In this document: positions 36,474 to 48,378 of the stretch, in pieces
How positions within the stretch are numbered: the first letter of the stretch is position 1
How the letters are laid out: every line of letters starts with the position of its first letter
Source of the DNA: Theobroma cacao
Lineage: Eukaryota > Streptophyta > Magnoliopsida > Malvales > Malvaceae
DNA: 64,000 nt
Direction of reading: 5' to 3'
NCBI RefSeq assembly: GCF_000208745.1
Contig: NC_030851.1
Location: forward strand, 17,483,752-17,547,751
Notes under the pieces: generated by a model
Seen by the model: the letters and a program-made list of their open reading frames with translations, nothing else
The model's database searches: none
What the model was told of the DNA's origin: nothing
Program-made: the position numbers and the translations under genes

Positions 36474-38625
36474 AGTCTACTAGATTCTAAAATTAAGTAA
36501 TCAATGCATTAGCAAAATACCACTAAGCGAAACTACAAAAAATTGATTATTCTGGTTTAATTTTTTCTATCTAGCTTCATTGCATGTTAATCCAAAAACT
36601 AGCATCTCTCCAGAAAATATGGGTAGGAATAGGACTACTAGCAAGCAATGAACCATAATATTACAGAAGATATTATCAAAAATTACCTTTAGCATTTGAC
36701 TTGATTTATCGTTTGCTGCACAGAATTCCTACAGAACCAACACTTTTGTCATTAATTTTATGGGGAACAAATATATCAGATGCACTTAATTAGGATAAAA
36801 CCAAATAGTAAAGAAATAAAATAAAATTCCTTTCCTTTGCATGAAGTTCACCTAGATGATCAATTCATTTTCTAAGCTGATATTCATTTACTTCTAATAA
36901 GTAAAAATGAATAAACAAATACGGGGAAAACAACTAATTTCCCCACATAACACCTTAAATGTTTTTTTGTAAGAATAAGAGAAAAATGGCTAATTGAACC
37001 TTACGTACATGTCATTAACAAAATCTTCAATGGATGATAGGGTGCATAAACAATGAGATCAGTAAAAAATAAGGCAATAGATCAAGAAAAAATCCAAAAA
37101 AAAATTCAATTGCATCAATATTGAAGTAATAAAAAATCCTTTTATTTCATTTATGATTTAAATCAGATGACCAAAACACATGTAAAAAAAAGTCTACTGG
37201 ATTCAAAAATTAAGTAATCACTACATTAGTAAAATACCCACTAAGTGAAACTACAAAAATTTGATTTATTTTGGTTTAATATTTTCTATCTAACTTCATT
37301 GCATGTCAATCCAAAAATTGACATCTCTCCAGAAAATATGGGTAGGAATAAGACTACTAGCAAGCAACGAACCGCAATATTACAAAAGATATTATCAAAA
37401 ATTAGCTTTAGCATTTAATTTTGTTCATCCTTTGCTCCACAGAATTCCTACAAAAGACACTTTTGTCATTAATTTTATGTGGAACAAATATATCATATGG
37501 ACTTAATCAAGACGAAACAAAATAGTAAAGAAATAAAATAAAACCTCATTCCTTTGCATCAAGTTCACCCAGATGCTCAATTCATTTTGTAAGCAGATTT
37601 TGTTTACTTCTAATAAGTAAAAATGAATAAACCAAAAAGGGAACAACAACTAATTTTGCCACATAACAACTTAAATGTTTTTTGTAAAAATATTTTACAA
37701 CTATAGAGGGAAAAAAGAAGAGAAAAATGGCTAACTCAATGCTACCTTCATGTCATTAACAAAACCTTCAACGGAACGATAGGGTGCATAAACAATGAGA
37801 TCAAATAAAAAATAAGGCAATAGATCAAGAAAAAATCCAAAAAAAAAATTTGATTGAGTCAATATTGAAGTAATAAAAGATCCTTTTATTTCATTTATGA
37901 TATGAATCCGATGACCAAACACAAGTAAAAAAAAGTCTACTGGATTCTAAAATTAAGTAATCAATGCATTAGCAAAATAATCACTAAGTAAAACTACAAA
38001 AATTTGATTTATTCTAGTTTAATTTTTTCTATCTAGCTTCATTGCATGTCAATCCAAAATTTGACATCTCTTTAGAAAATATAGGTAGGAATAAGGCTAT
38101 AAGCAAGCAATGAACCATAATATTATAGAAGATATTATTAAAAATTACCTTTAGCATTTGACTTTATTCATCCTTTGCTCCACAAAATTCCTACAGAACC
38201 AACACTTTTGTTATTAATTTTATGGGGAACAAATATATCAGATGGACTTCATCAGGACGAAACAAAATAGTAAAGAAATAAAATAAAATTCCTTTCCTTT
38301 GCATCAAGTTCACCTAGATGCTCAATTCATTTTCTAAGCTAATTTTTATTTACTTATAATAAGTAAAAATGAATAAACAAATAAGGGAAAAATAGCTGAT
38401 TTCCCCACATAACAACTTAAATGTTTTTTGTAAAAATATTTTACAACTACAGAGGAAAAGAATAAAAGAACAATGGCTGATTGAGCCCTACCTACATGTC
38501 GTTAACAAAACTTTCAACAGAACAATATGGTGCAAAAACAATGAGATCAAATAAAAAATAAGATAATAGATCAAGAAAACATTAAAAAAAATTTGATGGA
38601 GACAATATTGACATAAGAAAATATA
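36474..38625. repeat. Tandem repeat, three units of about 717-743 bp
   Basis: Units start at the shared AGTCTACTNGATTC at 36,474, 37,191 and 37,934; the third is cut short near 38,625. They share long blocks such as CATCTCTCCAGAAAATATGG and TTTCCCCACATAACA. Units are clearly diverged from each other. No conserved open frame runs through all three. They lie in the 5' part of the proposed Helitron. Confidence 0.85.
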
Positions 38626-39112
38626 GTCATAAAGACAGAGAACTCAGTCATGCACTATTTAAATCACCCAATTATTAACTGATCATTATGATGCTTTGAT
38701 CCTAGTGATTTTGTGAGACCTCGACCTCTATAGGCTCGTAACTAGGCATAGACGCAATAACACGGGCTAAGGGTAGTTTCGTCATTTCCTTAGTAAGCCC
38801 CTAAAAGTAAGTTTTAAACAATATTAAGGCCTAAGGAGGCCTAAGGCATAAATGAATGATGAAAATATGGGTAAAATAATGAAGGAAATAAAAATGATGA
38901 TGATTTCCACGATAAGGGCAAAATGGTCATTTTTCACCTTGAGTCAAAATTTTTAAGTTTTCGTGAACCCGAGCGTTTCTAGACTGTTATGGACCTTGTC
39001 TCAGTGTCAAAAGAGTAAAAAGATTGCATAAAGGCTTGGAAGAAAACAAGCTAACTTGTTGAGGGCATTTTGGTAATTTAAATGGAGTGGATAAGCTTGA
39101 GCTATAAATATC

Positions 39113-39120
39113 TCTTTCTT
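39113..39120 (+). promoter_or_regulatory. TATA box of the solo LTR
   Basis: TATAAATA about 400 bp into the LTR, followed by CT-rich sequence typical of plant transcription starts. Confidence 0.5.
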
Positions 39121-39893
39121 CTAGTAGCTTCTTTATTCTCCAACAACTTTTCTTCTTCTTCTTCCTCTCATCTTACATTGCTTTCATCCTCCATGAAAGC
39201 TTGATATGAAAGCTCCATAACCTTCCTCAAAATAGCTCTAATTTTTAAGCTTTTATACACTGTTGCATAAAACCCTCATACTGCTTCACTTTCTCACTTT
39301 AAAACCCTTGAAAAATCTTATTTCTATACTTTCTCTTTTTAGCTAGGTGTTTTAGAGAGAGAAAGAGGGAGCTTCAATATTAGCTTGAAAGTTTTTGGAA
39401 AGAATTTTAATTACAAACTACCAAGGTGAGTAGTGAATTAGAATTGATTTTTTTGTGTTGAAAATGATTAGTGTTTAGACTTGTGGGTGTTTTGGTAGTT
39501 GAGGTTGTAAATTCACTTTGGAGTGATTAGGATAGTGAAAATGGATAGCCATTTGATGGCACTTGGAAACTAGTAAGTGATAGTTTGTAGAACTTGTAAT
39601 TATGAGAATTAGTTAATTGTGATGTTAATGTGATGATAGGTTCCAACGAAGCCCAACCGTCCCATTTGAACCATTAGGGAAGTTAGAATCGACTAAAGGT
39701 TCAACCAAATACCAGTGAGTGAACTTGCATTTCAAAATTTGTTTTGGGAATGTGAATGTATTTGCATAAAACCTTTGAATGATTTTATCCAACTTTTCTT
39801 AAAAACGGGTGCCTTGGGAACAAGCCCTTGATAAATTATCTCTATGTTGTGACTTGTGGCTGTTATGGATTCATGCACTATTACATTGTGTTG

Positions 39894-39894
39894 G

Positions 39895-39948
<54 letters not shown>

Positions 39949-39994
39949 NGGTCGTGTTAGTTGGTAGTTCTATGTCACTATTACATTGTGTTGG

Positions 39995-40050
<56 letters not shown>
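39894..40050. repeat. Two (TA)n(TG)n microsatellites with a single N
   Basis: The first runs from about 39,894 to 39,948, followed by an N at 39,949. The second runs from about 39,994 to 40,050. The 25 bases before each are the same, exactly 100 bases apart. Confidence 0.85.
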
Positions 40051-40051
<1 letters not shown>

Positions 40052-40084
40052 ATGGATGGTTGATATTGTGTGATAATGATAACC

Positions 40085-40270
40085 ATGCGTGTGCATGATG
40101 TAGGGGGATGCACATGCCGGTGATGACGGTGGTGAGGGAGTTGGAAGATGAAAGTGCTCGTGTGCACGATGTGGGGGGATGCACACAATGGCACTAATTG
40201 TGCACGATGTGGGGGGATGCACACGATGACTCCGGCTATGTGCACGATGTGGGGGGATGCACATGAGCTA
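40085..40270. repeat. Minisatellite of GTGCACGATGTGGGGGGATGCACA units
   Basis: At least four imperfect copies starting near 40,090, 40,160, 40,200 and 40,240. Each unit is bounded by TGTGCA and TGCACA, so it can form a hairpin. Confidence 0.75.
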
Positions 40271-40483
40271 GGTGAGATGATGGTGGTATTGGTGTTTTTC
40301 TATGTATATATATATATCTATGTTATGAAATAAAAGCTCATGAAAATGGTATATGATTGTAATGCATATGAAAATTTGGCGTGCTGAACTTTGGGAAATT
40401 TTAAGTGTTTTATGTTGATTTTGTCATTTCAGCAAGATAGCCTTTTTCTTGAGAGAATGGAAACTTTATTTGGTGCCTTGTTT

Positions 40484-40690
40484 CTCGCTACAGCAAGAAA
40501 CTCTCAAGTTTTGAGGGTTTTAATAGACCTGGTTCTCGCTGCAGCAAGAAAAATTTTGAAGCTTCTTGCTACAGTGAGATTCATTCTCCCTGCAGCGAGA
40601 AACTCTCTGTTTGGCAAGTTGAATTTCTCTACAGCGAGAAAGAATCTCGCTACAACGAGAAACTTTCTGTCCATTTTGCTATCTTGTTGG
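40484..40690. repeat. Cluster of TTTCTCGCTGCAGCGAGAAA-like short palindromes
   Basis: About seven imperfect copies. The same motif occurs at about 9,838-9,880 and 53,394-53,440 in related LTRs. Confidence 0.65.
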
Positions 40691-41565
40691 TTTTGCCATA
40701 TTTTCCCAATTTAATTGCACCATAGCTGATCATGGACTCCCAATATTTAGAGGTTTATTTAATAAAGTTTAAAATGAGGAATTTTAGAGAGAAACCCTTG
40801 GCCAGTTGAGAAACCCTCGTTTAACTAATAACTTGAGCCCAAACTTTGCTATAGCGAGGACCCGTTGTTTCATTTGACTTGCTTGTGTATCACTGAAGCT
40901 TTCATTCTTTAATTTCTTTGTTATGTGTGGATTCATCATTATCAAGTGATTAACCATTTAAGGGTTTAATGAGGGGTTTTAATGAGAATGAAACTAAATT
41001 GCATTGTTTTGAAACAAGTGCATCATGATTTTCAAATTTTTCCTATTGATTGCTTGTTCCCTTCCTTGTTCACTCACTGGGTTAATACTCACCGTTTTCA
41101 ATTTCATGTTTTTAGATCAAGAGGCAACCGGTAACTAGGTCGAGGTGTCCTCATAGACTTGTATCCATCTGTTGGTAGGTATCAATGGCATTCGATAGCT
41201 GCACCTTGCTATGGTTGCTCCGCTGGAAGTCTAAAGTCTTTTTTGTTGAACACATGTGCCTTGATGTAAATTGTTAAGACATGTATATATATATATATAT
41301 CTTGAGCGAATAGATATTTATATTGATTAATGTTGCCACTATGCAATGGCACGGATGACATTATTTCGAATAATATAAATGTGAATATATAGTCAATAGA
41401 AAAGTATTGACATACTCGTTAGTGAAAATTAGGAAATACGGTTGTAAGAACGAATAATGAAATCGATGAATGGAGTCATGTAAATAGGCTTGCTTAGGCT
41501 TAGTGGGCTATGTCCATTGGGCCCATGCGCCAGTCATGACCCGAAATTTGAGTGGTGACAAATTT

Positions 41566-42540
41566 GCCCATTGTTTTGCCATTCAAAAAAATTTACCCGT
41601 TGTTCTTGAGGTTGTTGTCTACTATATATTTCTTTATTAGCTCTTAATCTCATCAATCAAAAATTATTTTAACCTTAAGGCTTAATGTTTTTCTCAACTT
41701 CCCTTTCTACTTTAACGGATGTCCATCGTATTTCAAAGATCATAAAGCATCGCCAATATGGCCAACTGAACATCTTGTCTAATTGTAGAGCCATACCTCA
41801 ATTCCATTCTATTCATGTGATGGTATTGATTGCTAAATTATATATTTTTGCTAGAGAACAAATTAAAAACCGGAACCATTGGTGCCAAAAGTATTAATTA
41901 CTTTGTAAGTTTGCATCTTGCATAAGATATAATACATATCGTCTAATATTAGTGCCTAAATCCAAGTCAAAAAGGCAATAGAAAGAAGATCATCTATTGA
42001 GAAGAAAAAATCAATTAATACTTGATAATGCAGAAAATCGAGAAATTTTGGTGGTGGGAATGCAATTATAAGGTGGGATATTGAAGGAAACATCAAAATC
42101 CTTACTCGGTGATGTTGTAGTAGTGGTGGTTGATGCAGTTGGGAGGTTGAACGACAATGTGGCGATGGTTGAGGACTGATGTTTCGTAACGAAATGGCTC
42201 AAAGTGGAGGTTTTTTTTTGAGGTTTTAATTAAACCTTAGAACTTATGCGGGGAAGCTTTATAGAAATTGAAGGATTAAATGATCATCAGAAGCAAAGAT
42301 ACGGTGCTTTTGGAAGAAAACAAATGAGACGAAGAAAATGGAGACAACAAAAATACAGGCTTAAAGAGAAACTAATTCAGTCTAGGAAATAAGGAAAGGC
42401 AAAAAAAAAAAAAAAACCCTTCAAATGCCAAAATAATGCCGTTTTGACATAAGGTGTATAAAAAAAATTAATTCAATTGAGAATGACAGGTATCAACCAA
42501 TGGATCCAATCAGTTATCCTACATTTATATATATTATAGA
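41566..42540. other. Helitron 5' terminal sequence (proposed)
   Basis: AT-rich with no supported gene. An open frame at 42,202-42,011 is Ser/Thr-rich and low-complexity. The minus-strand start TCTATAATATATATAAATG at 42,540, preceded by A, fits a plant Helitron 5' end. Confidence 0.4.
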
Positions 42541-44689
42541 TATGTTATAATATATTAATATTTTATAATGTTATTGTTATATTTAATGACTTATATAGAT
42601 TCATTGATCGTTATTTAATTATTTAATTATATATATATTAGTTTAATATTTTAATATTAACTTGTTTTAATTTATAATGATCAATCAATTTGTTTTTGGA
42701 GTTTTAAAACATTCATGCTAAAGTATAGGATAAAAATGTAAATTGCATTACACCCTAACTCATAGTTACATATATAAACCATGGATAATGGTACGATCAC
42801 CATTATCTAGGATATATTGTAAGTGTTATTCTACCCCAATTATGTGTGGTACAACACCCCACATCAAGGCCTTCATAATCATATAAGGTTTAACATATCC
42901 ATAGCATGCAACATTATAAACTTATCTTCATGTTTCACTATATCTCATATGAAAAGGGATCCAATTATGTTATGATGAAACATATGCAGTGGAATATTAA
43001 AAACTTTAATCCCCTAACCCATGGATCACTTTAATTGAAACTAATCTAGAAAAACCACAAGAGAAAGATTTCAACATACTTGACAGTTTGATGTCTACTT
43101 TCTTTGGTGGAAACTAATATAGAAAAACCACAAGAGAAAGATTTCGACATACTTGATAGTTTGATGTCTACTTTCTTTGGTGGAGTCCTCCTTGGTTTTT
43201 CTTTTTTTACTTTTGTACACTAATTAGGACTTATCAAACCATAGCAGTAGAATTGTCCTACCTCTAATGGTGATCCACACAATGATTTGCCAAAATCTCT
43301 TCACTAATAGTGTGTTAATCCCTAAGCCAAAGTTTATGCTAGCAAGCTCTCAACTTTGAGCTCTGTTGTGTTTCTCTTCTTTTGACTGTGATCCTATCTC
43401 AACTCATGAGAAAATAAAATAGAACTCTTATGTTAGTTCAAGAAACGGCCAAGGGATTCTTTTATAGAGTAAATTGACCAACTTCATATCCAACAAGGAT
43501 TATAAAATGTCTTGGGCTAATTAAACCTTTGTTTAATTCTCCATCAAATCATATTTGATTTAACCTAATACGTAATTGGATTAAGCCTCTATAAAATTAA
43601 TTAGATCACATCCAATTGAACTTAATTTAATTTTGACAATTCACCTTATATGTGTGACCCAATAGGTACCCAACATATTGGTAATAAATATAAATTAATT
43701 CAACTAAGAATTTATATTTATATTTATAGATCATGAGCGGCATCTATCAAAGCATCATGACCACCCAAATGTCAAGAGAGTCAATATGGTTTGACTAACC
43801 TTTCAATGCACAGTATCTCAGTGTAATTCAATCTTTTCATCATATATCATAGATAAATAGAAAGTCTAGCTCAGTGTCTACTTTCTAACTTATCCATATT
43901 AGTCTTGCAGCTTTCATAATGACCTATCAAGATTGCTTTGGCCAAAGACTTTTAGTCAAAATAAGCCAAGAGCAAATGAGATATGTCCCCTTCAAATCAC
44001 TTGGGGTGATGAATCCTCTCTAGACTACTTATTCATCTTCGCATGCTTTATGCCACACCTAAAAGCACCATGTTTAGGCATATGGTCATTTCCAAACCCA
44101 TAAAAGTGAAATCAAAGCATGACAATTCACATACAAGATGACCTAGTATCACAAGTCTAAGGATTACTTACAGTATTGACACATGAGAGTATTTTCATAG
44201 ACATTTGAGTGAAATACCACCCTCATAACGAGTCATGCTCAATGAACTTGTTCCTTAACAAGCACTCACATACTATCCCCAAGTATCTCGCATGCTTCAA
44301 CATATGAGATCAATTGCTTACTTCCAAAATATGGAGGCTTAGCATGTACTAGCCTTTGAGTATTATCAATATCCTTATTCTTGACAATACAAAGACCAGG
44401 AACATATTTATGAACAAGGCTCTGATGCATAAACATCTCATAATTATAACCTTTATAATTTCTTTGCAAGTAGAAGTCTTTGGAGTTTAGACTTTGGTGA
44501 GAATAAATAATTTTGTTGTGTATTTAACAGTAGCGACTAACCATATATTCTTTTTGGAACTATTGATGTTTCAAGTTTATTCTATTTATGTCATTCACAA
44601 GCGTCTAAAAAAGGTTTAATTCAATAATTTCATATGCTACTAATTTTGATATTTGGTGTCTTGAGTTTTGCTTTCCTTTTCTATATTAA
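42541..44689. other. AT-rich and repeat-like sequence of uncertain class
   Basis: 42,541-42,750 is very AT-rich. 42,760-44,480 has the look of a copia-type LTR on the minus strand, with a possible TATA box (TCTATAAAAGAATCC on the minus strand near 43,470), but I could not fix its ends or a target duplication. It contains a 73-bp tandem duplication. An open frame at 44,469-44,266 has no recognisable domain. Confidence 0.3.
43037..43182. repeat. Tandem duplication, two units of 73 bp
   Basis: Units start with GAAACTAAT at 43,037 and 43,110 and differ at only a few positions. Confidence 0.85.
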
Positions 44690-46722
44690 AATGGTAGATA
44701 AATTGGTAATAACAAAACCAACTAGTATGACTGTCTTTGGAAAATGTCAAGAATCAGCTTTGCTAGCCTCAACATGCAAGGAAGATATCTGGCTGTTTAT
44801 TAGTGTCAGTTGTTTAGAAGATATGTAATATGGTGTTCCAAATCCTTGGACAAGTTCTTTTCCTTTTGTTTTGAGATCTATTTTAAATTGAGTTTTCTGT
44901 TGTTATGCATCGCTTGTTCTTACCACTTGACCTAATGGACTGATAAACAATTGAATCATGTAGCAAATTATGAACTTGCATCAGTTTGTTTGCTGTTTTG
45001 ATGTTTTCATGGGTATTTATTGATTCTTTTTGAATGGCCAAAGTCCTATGAATTGATTAGCATATATAAGCCCTATGTACTGATCACTATGTATATAATT
45101 ACTCAAAAAAAATGTTAAGAGTGAATAAAGACAACATGAAGTCTAAACATACTAACTATTAGCCTTTGTGTCATTAGATGTAAATAAGCATATGTTAATG
45201 TTTTATATGAGTAGAAGGCTTGTGGGCGTTCAACTTTTGTTTTGGTAAAGTTTAAGGTATGCTTATGGCTTGGTTTATCTCTAGCACATTTTATTTGAGT
45301 TGTTTTTAAGCCTTTGTGTATCTGATTTAGGGGAAATAGTAAAGCTCTTCGTAGATGCTGGTTTAATCTACATTACCAGTCTAATATCTCCATATAGGAA
45401 AGACCATGACTCATGTCGTGCTATGTTGCTTGATACTAATTTTATAAAGGCAAGGCTCCTTGAGGATGGTTCTCATTTTCATTCTTTTTATGTTTTTCTC
45501 AAAGCTGAATTGCCCTTTACATGTACAAGTTTTTATGAACATGCCTCTAGAATTGTGTAAGGCGAGAGATTCAAAAAGCTGTCTCAAGCTTGCACGTGCT
45601 GGAAAGATTAAAGGTGTGTTCCTTACTATAATACTTTCATTAACAAGAGTTTCCTGTTTATATTGCTAATGCTCCAATCCTTGAGGAAACCATGGGGGAA
45701 AATTATGATGTTGGGCCATTCCATTTTCATTTTTTTTAATAAATTAAATTAAAGGGATGAATAGGAGCACCTTTTCTGTTCCATGAATCATGTCTTTTAT
45801 TATAGATTCTTATATTTCTCTTTTCTTGTCATCTTTATCTCCCTAGAACATCAGAATATAGCATGATTTACTGAAATGCCTTTCAAGAACCTTCAAATCC
45901 CAAGATCTTCTGTGTTGCATGCCCTATAACACATTGTTTTTTTAATTGGAAAGGCAAGTTTTTTTTTCCCTGGGACATTCTAAAATATTAAAGTATTTAT
46001 TATACAAGATTAAATTTTGGTAATTAATCTTAAGAATTCAATCGCTACCTTATTTGCACTATGTTACAAGCCTTAAAAATTCCCTCAGTTTGCTTGGACG
46101 TGCAAGTTGCTAGAGATCTCAGTATCCTTTATTTTCTTACATGCATTTATCTTTTGAATATATGTCCATTTGGAAACTTGGGTTTCCAATAAGCTGATCT
46201 TTATTCTTATAGATTTTTTCCCCATAATTGGATCTGATATCTCTGCCCTACTTTTTAGTAGTTCATACATAAAACCAGTTTTAACTTTTAGGCATTTAAG
46301 TTATTAATGAATAATGATACTTTCATCATTTTAATTTTGGCTAATGAAACAAATGATCCTTCACCCTTCAGCCTTTGCTAACTAATGGTATTATTTTGTA
46401 GGTTTTACTAGCATAGATAATCCTTATGAGCCACCCCAGAACTGTGAGGTACGTGTTTAGTTGTGTTTAGTTGATTATGCAAAATATTAACTTGAAATGG
46501 ACTATTAATTCTTACAAATCATTTACATATTACGTATACTCTCAATTACTACCTATTATATAATGGTTGGTTTTTTTACAAATCTTGAAAAGGATAATAT
46601 TTTGTCTTTCTTTTCATATAGAAATACAGCAAAAAGATGGAGATTGCCCCACACCAGGTGTTATGGCGAGGGAAGTAGTTTCTTACTCGGAAGAGAAAGG
46701 GTATCTGCAACATCATTTATAA
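44690..46722 (+). pseudogene. Adenylyl-sulfate (APS) kinase-like pseudogene, P-loop exon missing
   Basis: APS kinase phosphorylates APS to PAPS, the sulfate donor for sulfation. Four exons are recognisable: 45,331-45,449 (GEIVKLFVDAGL, SLISPYRKDHDSCRAML), 45,530-45,613 (FMNMPLELCKARD, KLARAGKIKG), 46,402-46,448 (SIDNPYEPPQNCE) and 46,618-46,722 (QQKDGDCPTPGVMARE, then stop). A weak N-terminal piece is at about 44,690-44,820. The exon with the ATP-binding P-loop (GLSGSGKS-type) is absent between 44,820 and 45,330. The acceptor before the last exon reads AT instead of AG (46,616-46,617), and the donor at 45,450 is GC. Introns are retained, so this is not a retrocopy. Confidence 0.8.
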
Positions 46723-47139
46723 AACTCTCTGTTGATCTCTCAAAGGAGGTTGCATTTAAAAGATTACTTGTCGGATTCAATTTGTTTGCTGCACACCACT
46801 TGTCAAAAAAGTGGTTAGTCAGGGCTAATTACATCATTTAGTAGTTTGAAAATGAAGATTATTAAGTAAATTTCATTTTTGAGTTCATAGGGTTTAGAAT
46901 CAATGGGCATATCTAGTCATTAACAAACATGATATTACTAAAAATTTTAGATGCAAGTCATGTAATGTATTACTTGTATTCTAGATATAAGTTAATAAAA
47001 ATCAACTGTGCCTGCTATTTTGTAGAATTAGTGGCATATCTTATCATTAACACCTTACCACTGCCCTTTAATCTGAAGTTTTTTGTCATCCTAATGTTTC
47101 TACTTTGCAAAGTAAGTGCATTGGATCTTTCCTATCCCT
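46723..47139. other. Intergenic, no gene seen
   Basis: AT-rich 3' flank of the APS kinase pseudogene. I see no supported feature. Confidence 0.5.
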
Positions 47140-48378
47140 AAAGGTGAAAGGTTTCCAATGCATTTATCCAATTATCTTTTGTCTTGGAAATTTTGAAATG
47201 TAAAAAAAGTGAGATTTTATTATGTCTATATGGAAAATTTGCAATCCTTTTTGGGTTAATGAAACAGGGGAGTCTTAGTTGATGGACTTTACAAACAAAT
47301 GATTTTTCTATGGACTGAATAGAACTTGTGGCTTCTTGCAATTTTTCATAATTTGTCACCCATTTTCAGGAAGAAGTCCGGCCAAATCATTTTTTAGAAT
47401 TCTTTTGGGAACAAATGAGCAAGTAGGAACTTGTGTTGTATTTATGGTCAAAACCAATGCATCATTTGAATTAGTCTGCAGCTTGGAAAGATTGAATGCA
47501 TGGTCTTGAACTCTAGAAACCATCTGAAAGTGGAGAGTAGTTATGATGGTTGAAGGAACTTATGGAGCACCTACTATTTGAGTATGAACTTTTAGGGCTG
47601 AAACTATGTTGGGATATGGAAAAAGAAAGCAAGTGAGTGAATAGCATAGGGACGAATGAGTTATTCCAGATAGAAGGCATGCATTAGCCACAAAACACGG
47701 CTTTCTTGACCTTAAAAGTAGCACGAGCCTTTTATTTAATAGGACAGCCCAAGTGACCCTAAACAATTCATCTTCACTGCTCAACCCTGTCAATTCTGGT
47801 TCATCATCGTCTTTGAAATCAGAATCCTTTCTTATGCGTAGGATCTATCAAAGATGGCAAGTACAAAGCATACTCAAGGATCTAAACACATGAGAGAAAT
47901 ATGCTTGTTTCCCTATAGTATTCCCTAAGAAAGGAAATAGAAGGATTTAGAAACTCATGTTGAAAGAAACACACGATTTTTATTTCTAAGGGTGTTCTGT
48001 CCCATGTTACAAGAGGTCCTCTCCATTTATAGGCAAAGGAGTAAAAAACAACAAACCTTACATAGTGAAAAGATGAACATATATGTTTTACATGATGGGT
48101 GGAAAAGATAAAGATGATTACAAGCACTCATACTGGCACAGCATAGTGACTCATACTGACACACTTTAATAAAGAAAAGCTTTAGTCATAATCTGTTTTC
48201 AAGTCAGAGGTTAGGTTGAGCTCCACTATCATCTATTGTTTCCTTTCTTTGTAAATATACATGTGCAAAGAAAGAGCCTCGAGATCTGTATCACAATGTC
48301 TTTTGCACGTTTCACAAAGTGGCTTCATAAAAAGTTGTGCAATCTTATCTTCATTGATTTCTCCGTATTCCCAAGGTT
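47140..48378 (-). pseudogene. Endogenous caulimovirid fragment, reverse orientation
   Basis: On the minus strand this runs from the polyprotein C-terminus (about 48,375-48,330) through the intergenic region (48,330-47,640) into the end of the movement protein (about 47,640-47,560) and the start of the coat region (to about 47,140). The intergenic part matches 57,683-58,390 in reverse. The primer site and the movement-protein head are missing: the intergenic sequence joins the movement-protein end directly near 47,615. The part beyond it matches 48,380-48,700 in reverse. Identity rests on these internal matches. Confidence 0.7.

Larger units (their letters stand above)
38712..41560 (+). mobile_element. 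Solo LTR (2,849 bp) near the Helitron 5' end
   Basis: Starts TGTGAGACCTCGACC and ends GAGTGGTGACA. Flanks are GATTT (38,707-38,711) and AATTT (41,561-41,565), 4 of 5 matching. A TATA box (TATAAATA, 39,113-39,120) precedes a CT-rich leader. It holds GT microsatellites, a minisatellite and a cluster of CTGCAGCGAGAAA motifs. No internal domain is present. Confidence 0.8.
1073..42540 (-). mobile_element. Decayed autonomous-type Helitron, split by at least five later insertions
   Basis: Three Helitron-type genes lie on the minus strand in the usual plant order: Rep (35.4-31.7 kb), Pif1-like helicase (28.5-27.0 kb) and an RPA-like protein (17.0-1.8 kb). The Rep keeps its HUH motif (Pro-His-Val-His, 32,104-32,115) and a two-tyrosine motif (KYLFKYINK, 31,673-31,705). 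A 5' terminus is proposed at 42,540, where the minus strand reads A then TCTATAATATATATAAATG, matching Helitron insertion between A and T and a TC start. The 3' CTRR end and its hairpin were not found and may lie beyond position 1 or have been lost. Subtracting the insertions leaves roughly 15 kb, a normal size for RPA-encoding plant Helitrons. The gene content is firm; the outer limits are tentative. Confidence 0.6.

Noticed and set aside
39828..40264. His/Thr- and Cys/Val-rich open frames
   Set aside because: They are translations of GT/AC microsatellites and a minisatellite.
42011..42202. Ser/Thr-rich open frame as a small gene
   Set aside because: Low-complexity, no domain, and inside the proposed Helitron terminal sequence.
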